A DNA stretch of 64,000 nt from assembly GCF_032854445.1 (NCBI RefSeq), contig NC_088300.1:47652984-47716983 (forward strand). Direction: 5' to 3'. This DNA is from Liolophura sinensis. Lineage: Eukaryota > Mollusca > Polyplacophora > Chitonida > Chitonidae. A model generated the notes under the pieces. It was not told where the DNA came from. It searched no databases and saw only the letters and a program-made list of their open reading frames with translations. Both the position numbers and the translations under genes were made by a program. Positions 41,045 to 53,149 of this stretch are shown in pieces (position 1 is the stretch's first letter; every line of letters begins with the position of its first letter).

Positions 41045-44000
41045 CCTTTCAGTAATGTTGTTCGCGTCAATAGTAAACATTGTCTTTGAGACATTTTCGT
41101 GCAAACCAGTCGCCACGAAACATTATGTCATATATTCAGTTAAATTGTCTCCAGAAATTATGTGTGATTTTCTGAAAACTGTTCCATTGCTATAGTCCTA
41201 AAATCTAATTACGCCAACGGTTATTTGTCACATGGCATTGATGTGAATACAACCAGAGCCAGTAGACTTTTTCTTTAAGATCTGTAGTTGTTCGCAAAAA
41301 GTTTGTTTAACGTGTCTCGCTTACTAGTTATCTACTGAGGAACGGATTATATGTGCCCCGCTTTCCTCGCCGCTGTGGCCGGCGGCACGATTTTTGTTGT
41401 TGAGAGTATAAGGCTAATTTCTTGCTCGAAATTCTAATACATGTTCCATGGAAATCTAGTTTTTGCTATGCTGGATTCCCATATGACATTTGTTTCTATG
41501 TGTTGATTGTTTGCCACTCAGAAACTGGCTGTCCGGAACTGTATTTCAAGTCTCATCCTGCATTTTAGCTTTTTAGCTGGGGCAATCAGCCGCATGAGAC
41601 CTTTATACGTACTTGTTTCTTATAAAATGAGGTCGTCACAATATGGCTGACATATTGCCAGCGCGGCGTTAAGCTATATTCATTCATTCATTTATATAAT
41701 TAGGCAATGATGGCTGCTCTTCCGAAGCCTGCCGTCACATAGTAAGTATTATAAAACAAATCGATCCAGGCTGCTTTTTTTTTTTTTTTCGTTTTCAAGT
41801 ACATTCATCAATCGTGTTCTTTCAGACCATGCAGGCTGTAAAACATATCAATACTTAGAGTTACCTCTACGTTTGCTTTACCAGAACAACTATAGAGAAT
41901 AATCAGTGATTCAGTACACAGAAAACAACAAAAGAGTACACCGCTTGAGCCGACTTGTTTTAGGTGCGTGAGCAACATTCCTATTATGGATGAATGCTAC
42001 AATAAAAATGAACGTGTGAATTTTAGCAGAAAGCCACTTGTGTGAGTGATGCTAGAATATATGCTGTTATGATAGCATAATACTGTGTCATCTTCAACAT
42101 GATATTTCGTTATTGTCTGATTTACTGGTTTTCCAATATACCCAGGCCAGTATATTATCATGCACACATCGTACGCTCATTGTCCTAAACAGGTCTACGT
42201 AAATACACTAAATACGCTCAAAAATACGTCTAATATTATCGTCTTTTAACTATTCATTTAAACTTTCAGTTGATAACATGGTACATGAATTATCTTTCTA
42301 GCCATCCTGTTATATGGAGACTGGTCTATGTTAATCCTATGTCAGTTTTATTATCCTGGGGCCGAGCGACTATTCCGAAGGTGGGTGTCATCACGCCACA
42401 CCCGTTGCTTCCCACTCACTTATCCCGGCTCCAGGTATACTAAAACACGGGCTTACTCCACAACCCAGACAAACCTATATATTAGTTATCTCTGATAGCC
42501 CAGAAAAAGTGCTACCCTCAAAATTTAAAAATTCGGTAACACCGTTCGATATTTACCTTACCATTAAATCTGCTGACTCACTGTCTTGGTATCATCACCG
42601 AACAAAAATTGCATTAAGACGACACCCACAGGACTTTCTGTCCAAAACGTGCGAAAAAACAGGTTGCATGTAACCTGGGCGTAGTTCGTCCTATCTCATT
42701 TACAAGCATAGCACAGGAGCTCATATAAAAGCTTTTTCATATAGTGTGAGGGGAACAAATATGGAACAGAGGACAGTTCGCTGGGTAGCTCACTATCTTG
42801 CCCCAGTTTGCAGACATCGCATGACCCCGTGTATCACATGAACAGCGCGAAGCAGTTACGGCTGGATTCACCCATTCACTGAGAAACCATCCCCTGCATT
42901 TCCACCCTGGTGAACATGTTTCGAATTTGGTGAAGACTGAGGAGAACTTACAAAATTTAAGTATATCAGTTACCTCACTTAAAGCTATGGAGGGGTTCAA
43001 GCCGGCATTTCGGGTCATGACACCCGCTCGGGTTGAGATAGCGAAGTATTAATCTCTAGTCTCTAGTCTTGCTACACGAATGTCGCAGAGCTGAAAATTA
43101 CATCTGAAAATTATTGAATGTGGCTCAAGTTGGAATAAAGTTCTCGAAAAAAAATAAATGGTACATAACTGAAAAGTAGATCACGAGGGCTCATGGTTAC
43201 AGGATTCTAATTTGAATAGAAATAAAAAATGAAAATAAGCATTAAAGTTGTAGAGATGGTCTTGGAATACACATCTACACAACTAGGTTCAGCCGCGTTA
43301 GAGAAAAGCAAACATAAATAATTCAATATGGCTGGCGCCAGATCAAGTGACACATGGTAGCCAAATTTTGCGTTGCATCAGTCTGAATGATGTTCTAAAC
43401 ATGAACAAGTTTCAGATGCATAGTCGTAGTAGTGTATGCAAAACAATAGGATCCCAAGCATGAATGACTAGAATACAACAACAACAACAACATTTTAACG
43501 CCATTATATACGTGGGTAGAGTCATTCGCTGCTTTTAATGACGACATCTTAATGAATAACAATGTCTTTCCACAAAAGTCCCAGCCATGCGTTACGCAGT
43601 GACAAATAACTACTATTCATAAACTGAACGTATAACTATAACACTATATCACCTAAGCCACTGAACTTTTTATGGCATTTACGGACGTAAAATGCTTAAA
43701 TATTAAAATGGTATAAATCATTTCGTGCCTGCCAAAGTATAAAACTAGATATATAGATAAAGGATGACTTAAAATATAAGTGACTGTAAGAGCAAACCAA
43801 AAAGTTTTTTTCTGTGTAAACCGATTACTTAACTTCACTAATAAACTGCTTGATAAGCCGCCTTAATAGCATGTATATACAGAAATAGCCAAATAATTCA
43901 AATGAAATTACATGCCACCGTGCATTTGTGTCGTCTTGGATAACAGTCACAAGACTTCCGACTCATACTGGCATCGAGTTGGATATAGCCTATTTAATGC

Positions 44001-44055
44001 CCACACCGAGCTGATGCACACTTGCTTTTAGCACTTTCGTTGCTTCGAATTCGAA
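41045..44055. other. Intergenic, no gene supported
   Basis: A minus-strand frame at 42,737-43,018 (93 aa, Cys-rich, no recognised domain) is the longest. At about 41,640-41,698 a tail-like sequence (GCGCGGCGTTAAGCTATATT followed by CATTCATTCATT) suggests a further SINE remnant. Simple repeats occur at 41,777 (poly-T) and 43,478 (CAA)n. Confidence 0.4.
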
Positions 44056-44060
44056 TAGGC

Positions 44061-44615
44061 TCACAGTCTGGAGACAACAGAACAATTAGCAGAGGAGAGA
44101 ACAAAACCACTGTCCGAGGCATTCAGTCGGGAAGAGTTGAAGGTTGAAGACGCCAGTGGTTGAAGTGGGAAAATGCCGCTACCAATTGTAATTCTGCGTG
44201 GACCTTCGCTGGGGAGACGAGTGGAGCCTCTCTGCTTATTCAGTCGTCGGGGACGTGCTTCGGATTCATCAGACTGGCCAATCACAAACCTAGGACGGCT
44301 TTGATGTGAGATAGCTCTGTTAATGACGTCATCGGACACAATACCAAGCGGTTGAATGGCGTTCCTCAACTTGCACAGAGGGATATCGCAAAAGTTGAGA
44401 GAGGCACTCATAGAGCGGAGCGTGGCTCGGAAGTTCCGATCATCAAGATGATCACACTGTCGTCTGCTCCACCGGAATACAGCATCCCATTTTGCCTCCT
44501 CCGTTGCCCTTAGGTTAGATTTCGATAAAATAGTCGCTACTACGTTCTGGGAAAGGGCTTCAAACGCCCGTTGTCGCAAGAGATCTTGTGCGTTCAGGCA
44601 CACGAAATCCATGAT
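44061..44615 (-). CDS. BTB-BACK gene exon 5 and stop
   Basis: 555 nt ending at TGA (44,061-44,063), with acceptor TTATTTTTCAG|ATCATGG. It encodes the BACK-like region (MDFVCLNAQDLLRQRAFEAL, KWDAVFRWSRRQCDHLDDRN) and a Ser/Arg-rich tail with RLNKQRGSTRLPSEGPRR. Confidence 0.9.
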   Translation of the reverse strand: MMDFVCLNAQDLLRQRAFEALSQNVVATILSKSNLRATEEAKWDAVFRWSRRQCDHLDDRNFRATLRSMSASLNFCDIPLCKLRNAIQPLGIVSDDVINRAISHQSRPRFVIGQSDESEARPRRLNKQRGSTRLPSEGPRRITIGSGIFPLQPLASSTFNSSRLNASDSGFVLSSANCSVVSRL

Positions 44616-47600
44616 CTGAAAAATAATCAGCAAAATACATGTAGATACCCGAATTATGTAGATAAATGGCCAGCTGCTTAATGTACAAGTGTTCGCTCTA
44701 GTCAAAAGTAGCCAGCAGATTCTGTCCATTTAACAAAAAATTAACAAAAAACTATTCTACTCTGCAAACAGGATGAACAGGAACAGTTGTTGGCAAAACG
44801 AGCTATTAGTTCACTTACCGTTAACCACTGAGGTTGCGGGTTTTATGTTACATGGTGTCTAAGATAACCGAGGAGGTGGTTTCCCAAAGGCTCCCTCAAC
44901 TAAAAGATCTGACAGCCCTCATGGGTGGAGATTAGTAAGGCACCAAAAAATATACAGGTCCGTTATTAAGCAGGAAAGGTGCGCAAAGGTACAAGAGTTG
45001 TTGTTTTTACCTCCAGACTGATAATCTTTGTCCATTTGAAACTTGAATACGGCTGAGTTGACAACAGAAGTGGAAGTACTCTCTTCTGCGTGATACACGC
45101 GCGTGCGTACTGACAACACGTCATCCTCAGGTCATCCAGTCCATATGTGTCCGCCACATTCATAAGCCCTGGAAATGAAAGGAAAGAGATTTTTTCTGAA
45201 GACATCAGTACAAAATGTATTTTATATCACTGATCTGTTGTGTACAACCTTAAGTAAACTGTTATTACCAAAGGTGAAAGACCGCAGAAAAAAAGAAAAT
45301 ATTTACCATAATGCAACAGCATGGTAACGAACGAAATCTAGGTTTTCGAAATAACAAAAGTATTTGATAAATATAAATATATAAAGATCAAATCAGAGAT
45401 TGACTTCACAGTGGTCTTACGACACAGCAAGACATTCAAACAGTAAAAAAAAGAAACTGACTTTCTGATTGGGTAACTTGACCGAAATTGACAGCGTATT
45501 TAAATCAGTTATCCTACTTTGCACTCATGCGTTTCCTGTCTGGCCGAAGAAGGTTAGCAAATTAGAAATGCCGCTAGAATACATAAGTAGACATGCAGCA
45601 TATCACGGCCCTGGGAAGTAGGGTCTGCATACTGTGTATCGGGACTGTTGCTCAGAAACAATCATTTGTTACAGCGTGTATCTCGTATAAGATTTAATGG
45701 TATTCCAACTTACCTATGACGTTGTCTTGTGCGATGTGTATCCGCCCACTGTGTAGGAAGGTGATGACCTCTCGAAATGGTTCCGGTTCAAAATCTGTTA
45801 CGCGGATTACGAGTTGGCGGGAAACTTTGGATGTGTCTGTCTTCCTCACTTTGGTAAAATTACGGAGTCGGGAAATTAGCCTCGTCTTTGTGGACTTTTT
45901 CGAAGTGAGTTTTTCAACTGGGGTGTCGGTAAATATGATCGAGAAGAAAACTCTACAAAATAAATACAAATACATGTAAAAAATAAAATATTGATTTTAT
46001 ATCAATAAGTCAACCAGATTCATTGCATGATTAAAACACAAAGTAAACATTTACAATAACGAGATTCTCTTGGCTTTATGGAAAAAACCCAAACGCAGAA
46101 ATTACGAAGAGAATTCAGAACCCAAACGCATGAAACACGAATGGGATTCACAACCAAAATGCAAAAAAAAAACACGGGATTCACAACTTAACCGCAGAGG
46201 ACACGAATGCGATTCACAACCAAAATGCAAAAAACACGGGATTCACAACTCAACTGCAGAGGATACGAAGGGAATTCAGAACCCAAACGCAAGAAACACG
46301 AATGGGATTCACAACCTACACGCAGGAAACACGAAATTGAATTGCTATATGAAGTTCATAGGACTGTTTCGTTATTGGAATTAGTACCACAGTCACCATG
46401 ATCACATAACATGAATGACTCGTTTAGCTGAATGAATGACCAGTAATTTAAAACGGGTTTCAATTATGTTTGAAAGATATGTGTGTGGACGATTGACAGC
46501 ATCAAACCTCAAAATGACACAAAAAGAGTCAATACCTGCTTCTTGTTGCTAGTATGGCTTTCACGCCATAGACGGGCACTTTCTCCTTGCCGACGATGAA
46601 GACAACGTCACACATTTCCGGCGAGCTCGTGATGAAGAGGAGATCAGCACAGAGGGCGCTGTTGTCCCTGTAGGCCATGACTTCCGCCATTCTGGTTTCA
46701 TCTATGGTCTCATACACGCTCTCTTGTTCATTAGCAACCGGACTGTCCTTCGTCCTCGTTTCTGAGTTGCTGTTTGTCACCACTCTAGGAACTGAAATTT
46801 AAAATATAATATTGTAACGTGCAACCATTTGCTAACAATATAAGAATCACACAAATATATTTACTCGTTGAGTAAATAGATTATACGAGTATGTCAAGAC
46901 ATGCTAAGCTACACTGCTTGAAACTTCTGTAAAAAACACGATGACGGGGATATAAAGTGGTGTCAATGCTTCACAGACTTGTGGAGTAGATCTACAAAAA
47001 TTACAGTACAAATTCACCCCTTCAACAAAGAGGTTATATAAATCTAAGCTGTTTACATTTTCTATGTATACATGATATTTTGGTCTACAGATCAACAAAA
47101 AATACTCTCATGTAGGGTTACAATATTGATTATTTATTTCAGTGCATCTATTTTATTTCATTTACTCATTTGAATGGTGTTTTACGCCATACTCAAGAAT
47201 GTTTCACTTATACGACCGCGGAGCGCGGGGGTAACTCACGACCATCAGCAGGTTGCACATATTTTAGATGTAACTTTGCATAATATTAAATTGGTAAACA
47301 TATGACTATTGTTCATACCTTCGCAGAACCTTGCCTGTGAAAAAGCATGTGGCTATGCTGTAGTTTTACTGCCCCTGCTTACGTATAATTGTTTGTAAAT
47401 CAGAAGAGAGTTGTTCACTACAGAAAAATACACTTTACAGTTAGTCAAACTGCCAGCAGACTTCACTGTAAAAATCACTGTAAAATAACATTTGTTATTA
47501 CAGTGTGTGGTCATGTATGCTCATCGGCCGATTGGTCGCAAATTAATATATCACATAACGACAGTCAAAAGTAACTGCATACACCGGAAGTGTTGTTAGT

Positions 47601-47756
47601 GTCTGTCATGCATTCATGAATTCTATGCTTTCTGTTGTGATTCATTAGCTTTCGATTTCACATAAAAGGTGATTTAAAAAAAACAAACGGCATAGGGAAG
47701 GTGAAGAGCTTACCATTCATAAGGTAAACGATGTGATCAAAGTCCACGTTATCCAT
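44061..47756 (-). CDS. BTB-BACK domain protein, serine-enriched-protein type (five exons)
   Basis: Exons 47,714-47,756, 46,536-46,791, 45,714-45,952, 45,011-45,168 and 44,061-44,615 join to 1,251 nt, a 416-aa open frame with GT-AG introns and compatible phases (1, 2, 1, 0). The N-terminus is MDNVDFDHIVYLMN. A BTB/POZ domain spans about residues 55-180, with DVVFIVGKEKVPVYGVKAIL ATRSRVF and, after a basic insert (KKSTKTRLISRLRNFTKVRK), EPFREVITFLHSGRIHI. GLMNVADTYGLDDLRMTCCQ then leads into a BACK-like helical region with WDAVFRWSRRQCD and IQPLGIV. The tail is Ser- and Arg-rich. There are no Kelch repeats. BTB-BACK proteins usually bridge Cullin-3 ligases to substrates; that role is inferred. 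The insert inside BTB and the Ser-rich tail resemble the invertebrate serine-enriched protein family. Confidence 0.88.
45011..45168 (-). CDS. BTB-BACK gene exon 4
   Basis: 158 nt, with acceptor TTTCATTTCCAG|GGCTT and donor TCTGGAG|GTAAAAAC. It encodes GLMNVADTYGLDDLRMTCCQ, YARACITQKRVLPLLLSTQ..., the link from BTB to BACK. Confidence 0.9.
45714..45952 (-). CDS. BTB-BACK gene exon 3
   Basis: 239 nt, with acceptor ATTTTGTAG|AGTTTTC and donor CGTCATAG|GTAAGTT. It encodes RVFFSIIFTDTPVEKL, a basic insert, then LVIRVTDFEPEPFREVITFL and HSGRIHIAQDNVIG, the second half of the BTB domain. Confidence 0.9.
46085..46345. repeat. ~33-bp minisatellite in a BTB-BACK intron
   Basis: About seven units close to ACACGAATGGGATTCACAAC plus CAAAATGCAAAAA. 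Lies in the intron between exons 2 and 3. It yields open frames in the plus direction only, opposite to the gene. Confidence 0.85.
46536..46791 (-). CDS. BTB-BACK gene exon 2
   Basis: 256 nt, with acceptor TAAATTTCAG|TTCCT and donor AGAAGCAG|GTATTG. It encodes a polar N-terminal stretch and the start of the BTB fold (PEMCDVVFIVGKEKVPVYGV, KAILATRS). Confidence 0.88.
47170..47257 (-). mobile_element. SINE family 1, 3' fragment
   Basis: GAATGGTGTTTTACGCCATA, CTCAAGAATGTTTCACTTAT, ACGACCGCGG and GGTAACTCACGACCATCAGC form the inverted tail and body with deletions. Lies in the first intron of the BTB-BACK gene. Confidence 0.75.
47714..47756 (-). CDS. BTB-BACK gene exon 1 (start)
   Basis: A 43-nt coding start, MDNVDFDHIVYLMN plus one base, with donor ATGAATG|GTAAGC. 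It was chosen because its phase and sequence join exon 2 without a stop and make the full length divisible by three. Confidence 0.75.
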
Positions 47757-47759
47757 GTT

Positions 47760-49500
47760 ATGCTGTGATTTGGTACAGTTGTGATTTTGGAAGTAAGGAG
47801 TGTAGAAGTAATGGCTGCTGCTTACGACCTCTGATGTCCTGCCTTGTAGTGTTGGTCAGTGAATGTGACAAAATGACTACATGGATGAGAATTTATACCC
47901 AGTCTAATCTCACCCTTCAGGGTTATCCGCATATGCCCGCTGTGAGACCATGCTGTGTGTATATTAACCCGTGATTGCCTCTTAATGCCCATTGTCTACT
48001 GGGATCGGAAGCGCGTCCGTTTTCCATGGCTAAATTTGGGATTCCCCTCACCACGCAAATTAACTCAGTTCATTTGTCATACAGCCGAGTGGCTTAGCAT
48101 AGCAGTGGTACCTGCGGCGTTTGATCGTTGAGAGTTGTTAATTGCTGTCTGTGAAGCAGTTCTCTGAAAATCTGTATCCTCTGGTTAGTTCCGTGATGTA
48201 ACTCCTTCGTATAAAAAGTAATCAAAATATATTATTGTTATTTACTGGGACTAATATAGTCCCAGTTATTTACAAGCCGCCGCGTTTATGGAGGAGGTTA
48301 TATATGTTCGTCGGTACTAATGGCTGAGATATAACCCGAAGACTTAAATAATGACACATGGCCAGAACGGTAACATGGAAGTGCAGACATAGCCAAGCCC
48401 CACCATAACAGACCCGTGAAATTTCTTAAAACTGTCGACAGATATTGAGCTTGGTGTTTTCTCGGTCTACAAACCATGAAGAAATGTTTATTTCCCAAAT
48501 TACAGTACAAAGAAAAGCTTACTAGAACATATACGGCTTCCTGTGTACTTTGTCGGTTGTACGTAAGGTCAAGGAGAGCACAGCTTCGTGGGGAATGCCC
48601 TTCTAATCAACGCTTCCCTCGACCCGAATCAAGAAAAGGTGTTAAACACACTGGCAACAACAGCGAGGATTAGCCAGTTGATTGATAAATAAGAGCACAG
48701 GGGCAGACAGATCCCAGTTGTGCCATCAAGTAATTACAAGGACATTGATTTGATGTTAATTAGTCAACTTGATTGCAGAATAGAGAGATTGGCCTTAGTA
48801 ATGGACAGCCAGAGACAGTTATTTTTCTATAAACTCCATGGTTCCGCATTTCCATATCCCATTCGAGTCAAAATAACGGGCGTTGTATGCACACCTTACG
48901 CTGTTTCGCTAAGAAAGTAACGTAAGAAATGTTGTAAACAAATCACTTATACCATCTGTCCAACAAATTACCTAAGAATGAAAAAGAGACTCGGCAGCTA
49001 CATATAAATATATAGTTTACTTAACTTTTTATTTCTTCGTAATGTCTTGATGCACGGTTTCAGCATGGTTAACTATCCCGGTGCCATGTGACTTGGTCGT
49101 TGCTTTAATGTTATTGTTTTTTCTTTCCTTTTTTTTTTAAATATATGATGTCAACAGCATTTTGAATAATCCTATACCAGTAACGTTTGATAGACTGCAA
49201 GAAACTTAAGTGCATTTCTTTTACCTAATTCTTCCTATTTATTTATTGATTTATTTTGATGTTTTACCTTCATTCTGCTCAGCCAAGGTGCTGTAAGTTG
49301 TTGTTACTGAAGCATTTACTTAAACAGTTAGAATATACCTCTATATCTGCGGTAAACCAACTATCCCACTATCGTCGCCGCTCAGGTTTTACTCTTTATG
49401 CTGTAACCCTTTTATATTGGGTGTGACGTACGGTTTACATCCCTAGGTAACTTTGGTGTTACAGTTCCACTAAGATTTTTCGTACCGATACGCTGATGGA
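47760..49500. other. 5' flank of the BTB-BACK gene and beyond
   Basis: The promoter of the minus-strand gene must lie near 47,760-48,000, but no core motif stands out. A weak SINE-head-like stretch is at 48,083-48,110 (CAGCCGAGTGGCTTAGCATA). No other gene is supported. Confidence 0.4.
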
Positions 49501-49502
49501 TT

Positions 49503-49627
49503 GGCGTCTTAAGCCGTGTTCAAGACTTTTTCGATTATGTGTGACGACGGTCAGTTTTATGTGTGTGAACAACCGTCGTATAAGCGAAATATTCTTGAGT
49601 ACGGTGTAAAACACCATTCAAATAAAT
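49503..49627. mobile_element. Back-to-back SINE family 1 tails
   Basis: The tail appears first inverted (GGCGTCTTAAGCCGTGTTCA, AGACTTTTTCG..., ACGACGGTC; 49,503-49,552) and then direct (CCGTCGTATAAGCGAAATAT, TCTTGAGTACGGTGTAAAAC, ACCATTCAAATAAAT; 49,573-49,627). Together they form an imperfect palindrome. Confidence 0.7.
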
Positions 49628-49829
49628 ATGTGTGTGGAGCTCAAAGTAAACCAAGGCCCTTTCCCATAAAGATATCTGAAAATATCTTAGAGCACAGGAA
49701 CAGGACTGGTTTGCCCGGTGTCAGTAAAATGTAGCTGGGTGGTGTTTTAGGTCTGGTGTTTTGGGCATACTTCAGTGGCGGCGAGCATGGACTCGCCCTG
49801 CCACAAGAAGACAATATATATGTACACAC

Positions 49830-49907
49830 ACCTAATTACTCCTCGCCTTTATATGACTGAAAAGTTGTAAGTACGACATTAAACCCCAAGCATTAATTCA
49901 TTCATTT
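49830..49907 (+). mobile_element. SINE family 2-like tail
   Basis: ACTCCTCGCCTTTATATGAC, TGAAAAGTTGTAAGTACGAC and ATTAAACCCCAAGCATTAAT match the family 2 3' end. The 75 bp upstream (CCTGCCACAAGAAGACAATA) differ from family 2 and may be another SINE body. Confidence 0.6.
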
Positions 49908-49909
49908 CT

Positions 49910-50925
49910 GGCCTAAACACGCAGGCAAATCAGCCAAAAGTAGAGTTGTATGAATGATTATGGCCTAACGCCACATCTTCGATATTTCAGACATATCTTG
50001 TGTATTGAGGAATTGAGTATGGCATTTCATGGTGTTCATCTTATTTGAATTCCGAGGAAATTCCTTGACATTGCGGTGCGTTGTGTTGCCATACCGTTCG
50101 ACTACGACTGTTTCTACTGTGTGAACTGGGTTGAATATGCAGTTTGATTTCCTAGACAATTTGCTGGTATTCAGTTCGATAACGATTTACTGTATCTCCG
50201 TGCAGTGTGTAATGCGAAGTTCCCTTTCCGTTACAGTATCTTGACTTACTGCACGAAGGCACTGATACATCAGGGCAACCATTTATTCATTTATGTTGGC
50301 TATGTTGAATTTGCAGCAATCTTGAAATATTAGAGCACTGCATTTGACTAAAACTTCGACCACTACTAACATACCGGTAATCATTTTGTTTCATTTTGAG
50401 AGTTTTATTCTTCTCTGAAAGACAATTTCAGGTTAATTTGGAAGGAAATATCATACCAGATAAATGTTACTTTCAGTGCCAAAAAAGAATAGATTACGAT
50501 TATTATTTTCCTCAAAATATGCACTTTTTGTGCCTATTTTTTTATGCATATTGCATTATTAAAACATTAGAATGGTCTGTACAGAAAAAATAACAACAGA
50601 AAAGAACGAAATTTGAAAGGGCAAATAGTTGTAAAGGCTAATAGTGTTGGCGTGGCTGAAGTTTGCATAAACCATGGAGGTCAGAGTGCAAATAATAACT
50701 AAACGAAACTATTGTTCGAACACACTTACATGTATGTAAGCAGGTGGACTACCTTTATTGTGCGTAAGGGGAAATGTAGATATGTAGACAAAGTGTTAAA
50801 CATAAGCACACGGTCGCTGCGGGAAGGGGATGGGTGAAGGGCAAGGAGTGGACCGGGCGGGCGCATAACGTGATTTAACTCGACGGGGTGTGCATGGATA
50901 ATGACGGATCAATTACACAAGTGTA
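49910..50925. other. Intergenic, nothing recognised
   Basis: AT-rich and without supported features. The open frames at 49,965-50,159 and 50,396-50,593 are short and have no domain. Confidence 0.35.
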
Positions 50926-50929
50926 GACT

Positions 50930-51147
50930 AATCAGTGTTAACCATTAGTTTGAATCAAGTGTTGTTCAGTCCCATTACACAGGTGAAAGATAATCAATGT
51001 TGATCAGCAACTCATTGAACGTGTTGTTGACGCAGATCAGAGATAATCAGTGTTGATCATTAGATTGAATCAAGTGATGATTCAGTTCCACTGCACAAGT
51101 GAAAGATAATCAATGTTGATCAGCAACTCATTGAACGTGTTGTTGAT
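50930..51147. repeat. Tandem duplication of ~110 bp
   Basis: Two copies of a block with GATAATCAATGTTGATCAGC, AACTCATTGAACGTGTTGTT and CAGT.CCA.T.CACA.GTGAAA. Within each, a half-repeat of TAATCAGTGTTGATCATTAG.TTGAATCAAGTG is seen. Confidence 0.85.
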
Positions 51148-51149
51148 GT

Positions 51150-52010
51150 AGTTCTACTATGATATTGTTTAATATGTGTTCCCCTCCACTTCCCCAAAAG
51201 AATACTGATGTACGACAAAGGCATTGGGTTAAAACCGACGCATGACGCAAAAAGACAGTGAGTAATCGACACAGTTACAAATTTATTCCATGTGCCATTT
51301 TGTTCATGGTGCAAAGGCTCTGCACAGGTCACAGTGTATTTAGATTTGTACAGAAAAACACTAAAACGTATGAAAACTGTTTCTCAGCTGTTAAAGTGGC
51401 CATGAAATTTTCCGCTATATTGAAAATTTAAGCTCAGTTAGTTAGTCTTAAGAAGACCACCTTTTATCACGCGTATCAGTCAGCAAAAGTTGTTCCCCTT
51501 GAACATGTTGAAAATCATTAGCATGCACTGTTAATCGAAATGCTTCGGGAACAACTTTAAAATACAGTTTTCACTTTCTTGCGTTCAAGATTTTTTGTAT
51601 ATTCTGTTCTATTGGCTTTCTGTTTCTTCACTAAAAGAAGCTACAGGACAGTTTTTTTGTTATCAGTTATATCTAGGTTGGAACATTTCTTATTGGAGAT
51701 CTTAGGTGTTACATGTAGTATAATAAAACATATGACTTGAGTATTTAGGATGTAAAACCGTATTTATAAAATTGTGTTTCCAAACGCACAAGGTGTGTAG
51801 GAGTGGATAAAGTTAAAATGCACACGGTGGGAGAGGCAATAATTACTAAACGACCTTACTGTTACAGCCTGTGTCAGGAACCGATTTACAGCAGGAGGCG
51901 CCACATGGTCTTCGATACGATAGGTGGATACTTTTAAACCAGTTTGAACCTTTAAACCTTATTATATGTTTGTAAATATATGACTATATTAAAAGGACCT
52001 CCTTTAGCCG
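51150..52010. other. Intergenic, nothing recognised
   Basis: No supported repeat or coding feature. Confidence 0.35.
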
Positions 52011-52011
52011 G

Positions 52012-52700
52012 CTCCAGTCACACTCAAATGTCTCTTTTTTCTTGCAGTAGACACTGTAGAGCGGGCCTCCGTGGCTCAGTTGGTTAGCGCGCTACCTCAG
52101 CGTAATGACCCAGGAACCTCTCATCACTGCGGTCTCTGTGAGATCAAGTCAAGCTAATGGTGGCTTCCTCTGCGGCCGTACGTGGGAAGGTCTACCAGCA
52201 AATTGCGGATGGTCGTGGGTTCCTTCCACCACAATGCTATCCGCCATTGTATGAAATATTCTTGAGTACAGCGTGAAACGCCAATGAAATAAATAAATCA
52301 ATAGACAGTGTAGAGTTATGAAAATCAATGCACCACAAATGTAACTCTCTGAAACACTCTTGAATACGCAGTTATTCATCAGTCAATTAAATAAATATAT
52401 AACAAATGTAACTTTCAGCCTTACGCATCTACTACGCATAACATGTTAAGGTCAATGATAGTTAGAGGACCACACGTTATCTCAACCAGGATTCATGCAT
52501 GATTTCGCTATAGTTGCCAAATGCTAAGTAATTCCATAGCTTATACGTTCTAACTCATGCTAACACTTATTTAATGCAAGACGGCCTTTATCGTTACTCA
52601 CACAAAAGCATATTTCCAAAGAAAAAGAAGAGCCACAAAGATTCGAACTCTTCGCCGATATACACTCCGCAGCGACTTCGTTAGTGCACTGTAATATGGA
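52012..52700. repeat. Left copy of a diverged segmental duplication
   Basis: Matches 52,972-53,830 in order: CAGTCACACTCAAATGTCTC, AGACACTGTAGAG, TCAATTAAATAAATATATAA, a single ACCACACGTTATCTCAACCAGGATTCA-like unit (split by few changes), then CACAAAGATTCGAACTCTTC. It carries a SINE absent from the right copy. It may represent one of two related insertions of an unknown element. Confidence 0.6.
52060..52301 (+). mobile_element. SINE family 1, near full length with target-site duplication
   Basis: Best-preserved head of family 1: GGGCCTCCGTGGCTCAGTTG, GTTAGCGCGCTACCTCAGCG. Then GGCCGTACGTGGGAAGGTCT, GCGGATGGTCGTGGGTTCCT, ATTCTTGAGTACAGCGTGAA and an AAATAAATAAAT tail. The flanks AGACACTGTAGAG (52,048) and AGACAGTGTAGAG (52,302) are a 13-bp target-site duplication with one change. 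Confidence 0.92.
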
Positions 52701-52937
52701 GCACCACACAATAGCGAGCATAAAATACGTGGTATGGTAAGGCGGAAAATCGGCCCCAGTGCAAGAAACTGTGCACCTAAAAAGCGAAAATGTACTGTAG
52801 CTCTGAGCGAAAGTTGCTGACTCACTCGTAATTCCACTTCTTTTTCTTCAGTTTAGTTTTACTTTCCTTTTCCTATGGCAAGCGTGCGACTTATAAAGCC
52901 TCAAGCAAGCTCTGAAGCGATTTATAGTTCATAAAAT

Positions 52938-52960
52938 GAAAAAAAAAAAAAAAAAAAAAA
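52938..52960 (+). repeat. Poly(A) run
   Basis: 22-23 uninterrupted A residues just before the right copy of the duplicated segment. Confidence 0.9.
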
Positions 52961-53149
52961 TGACGGCCCACTGCAGTCACATTGAAATATCTTTCTTTGC
53001 ATTAGACACTGTAGATTGGGGATCACAAACGTAAGTTTCTGAAAAATTCCAGAGCGCGCAGGTATTCACCAATCTATTAAATAAATATATAATAAATGCA
53101 ACTTTCATACTTATAATTCCGCTACAAGTAACGTGTTAAATGTTAATGA

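Noticed and set aside
42737-43018. 93-aa Cys-containing minus-strand ORF
   Set aside because: No domain pattern, no flanking splice sites that extend it, no homologue recognised.
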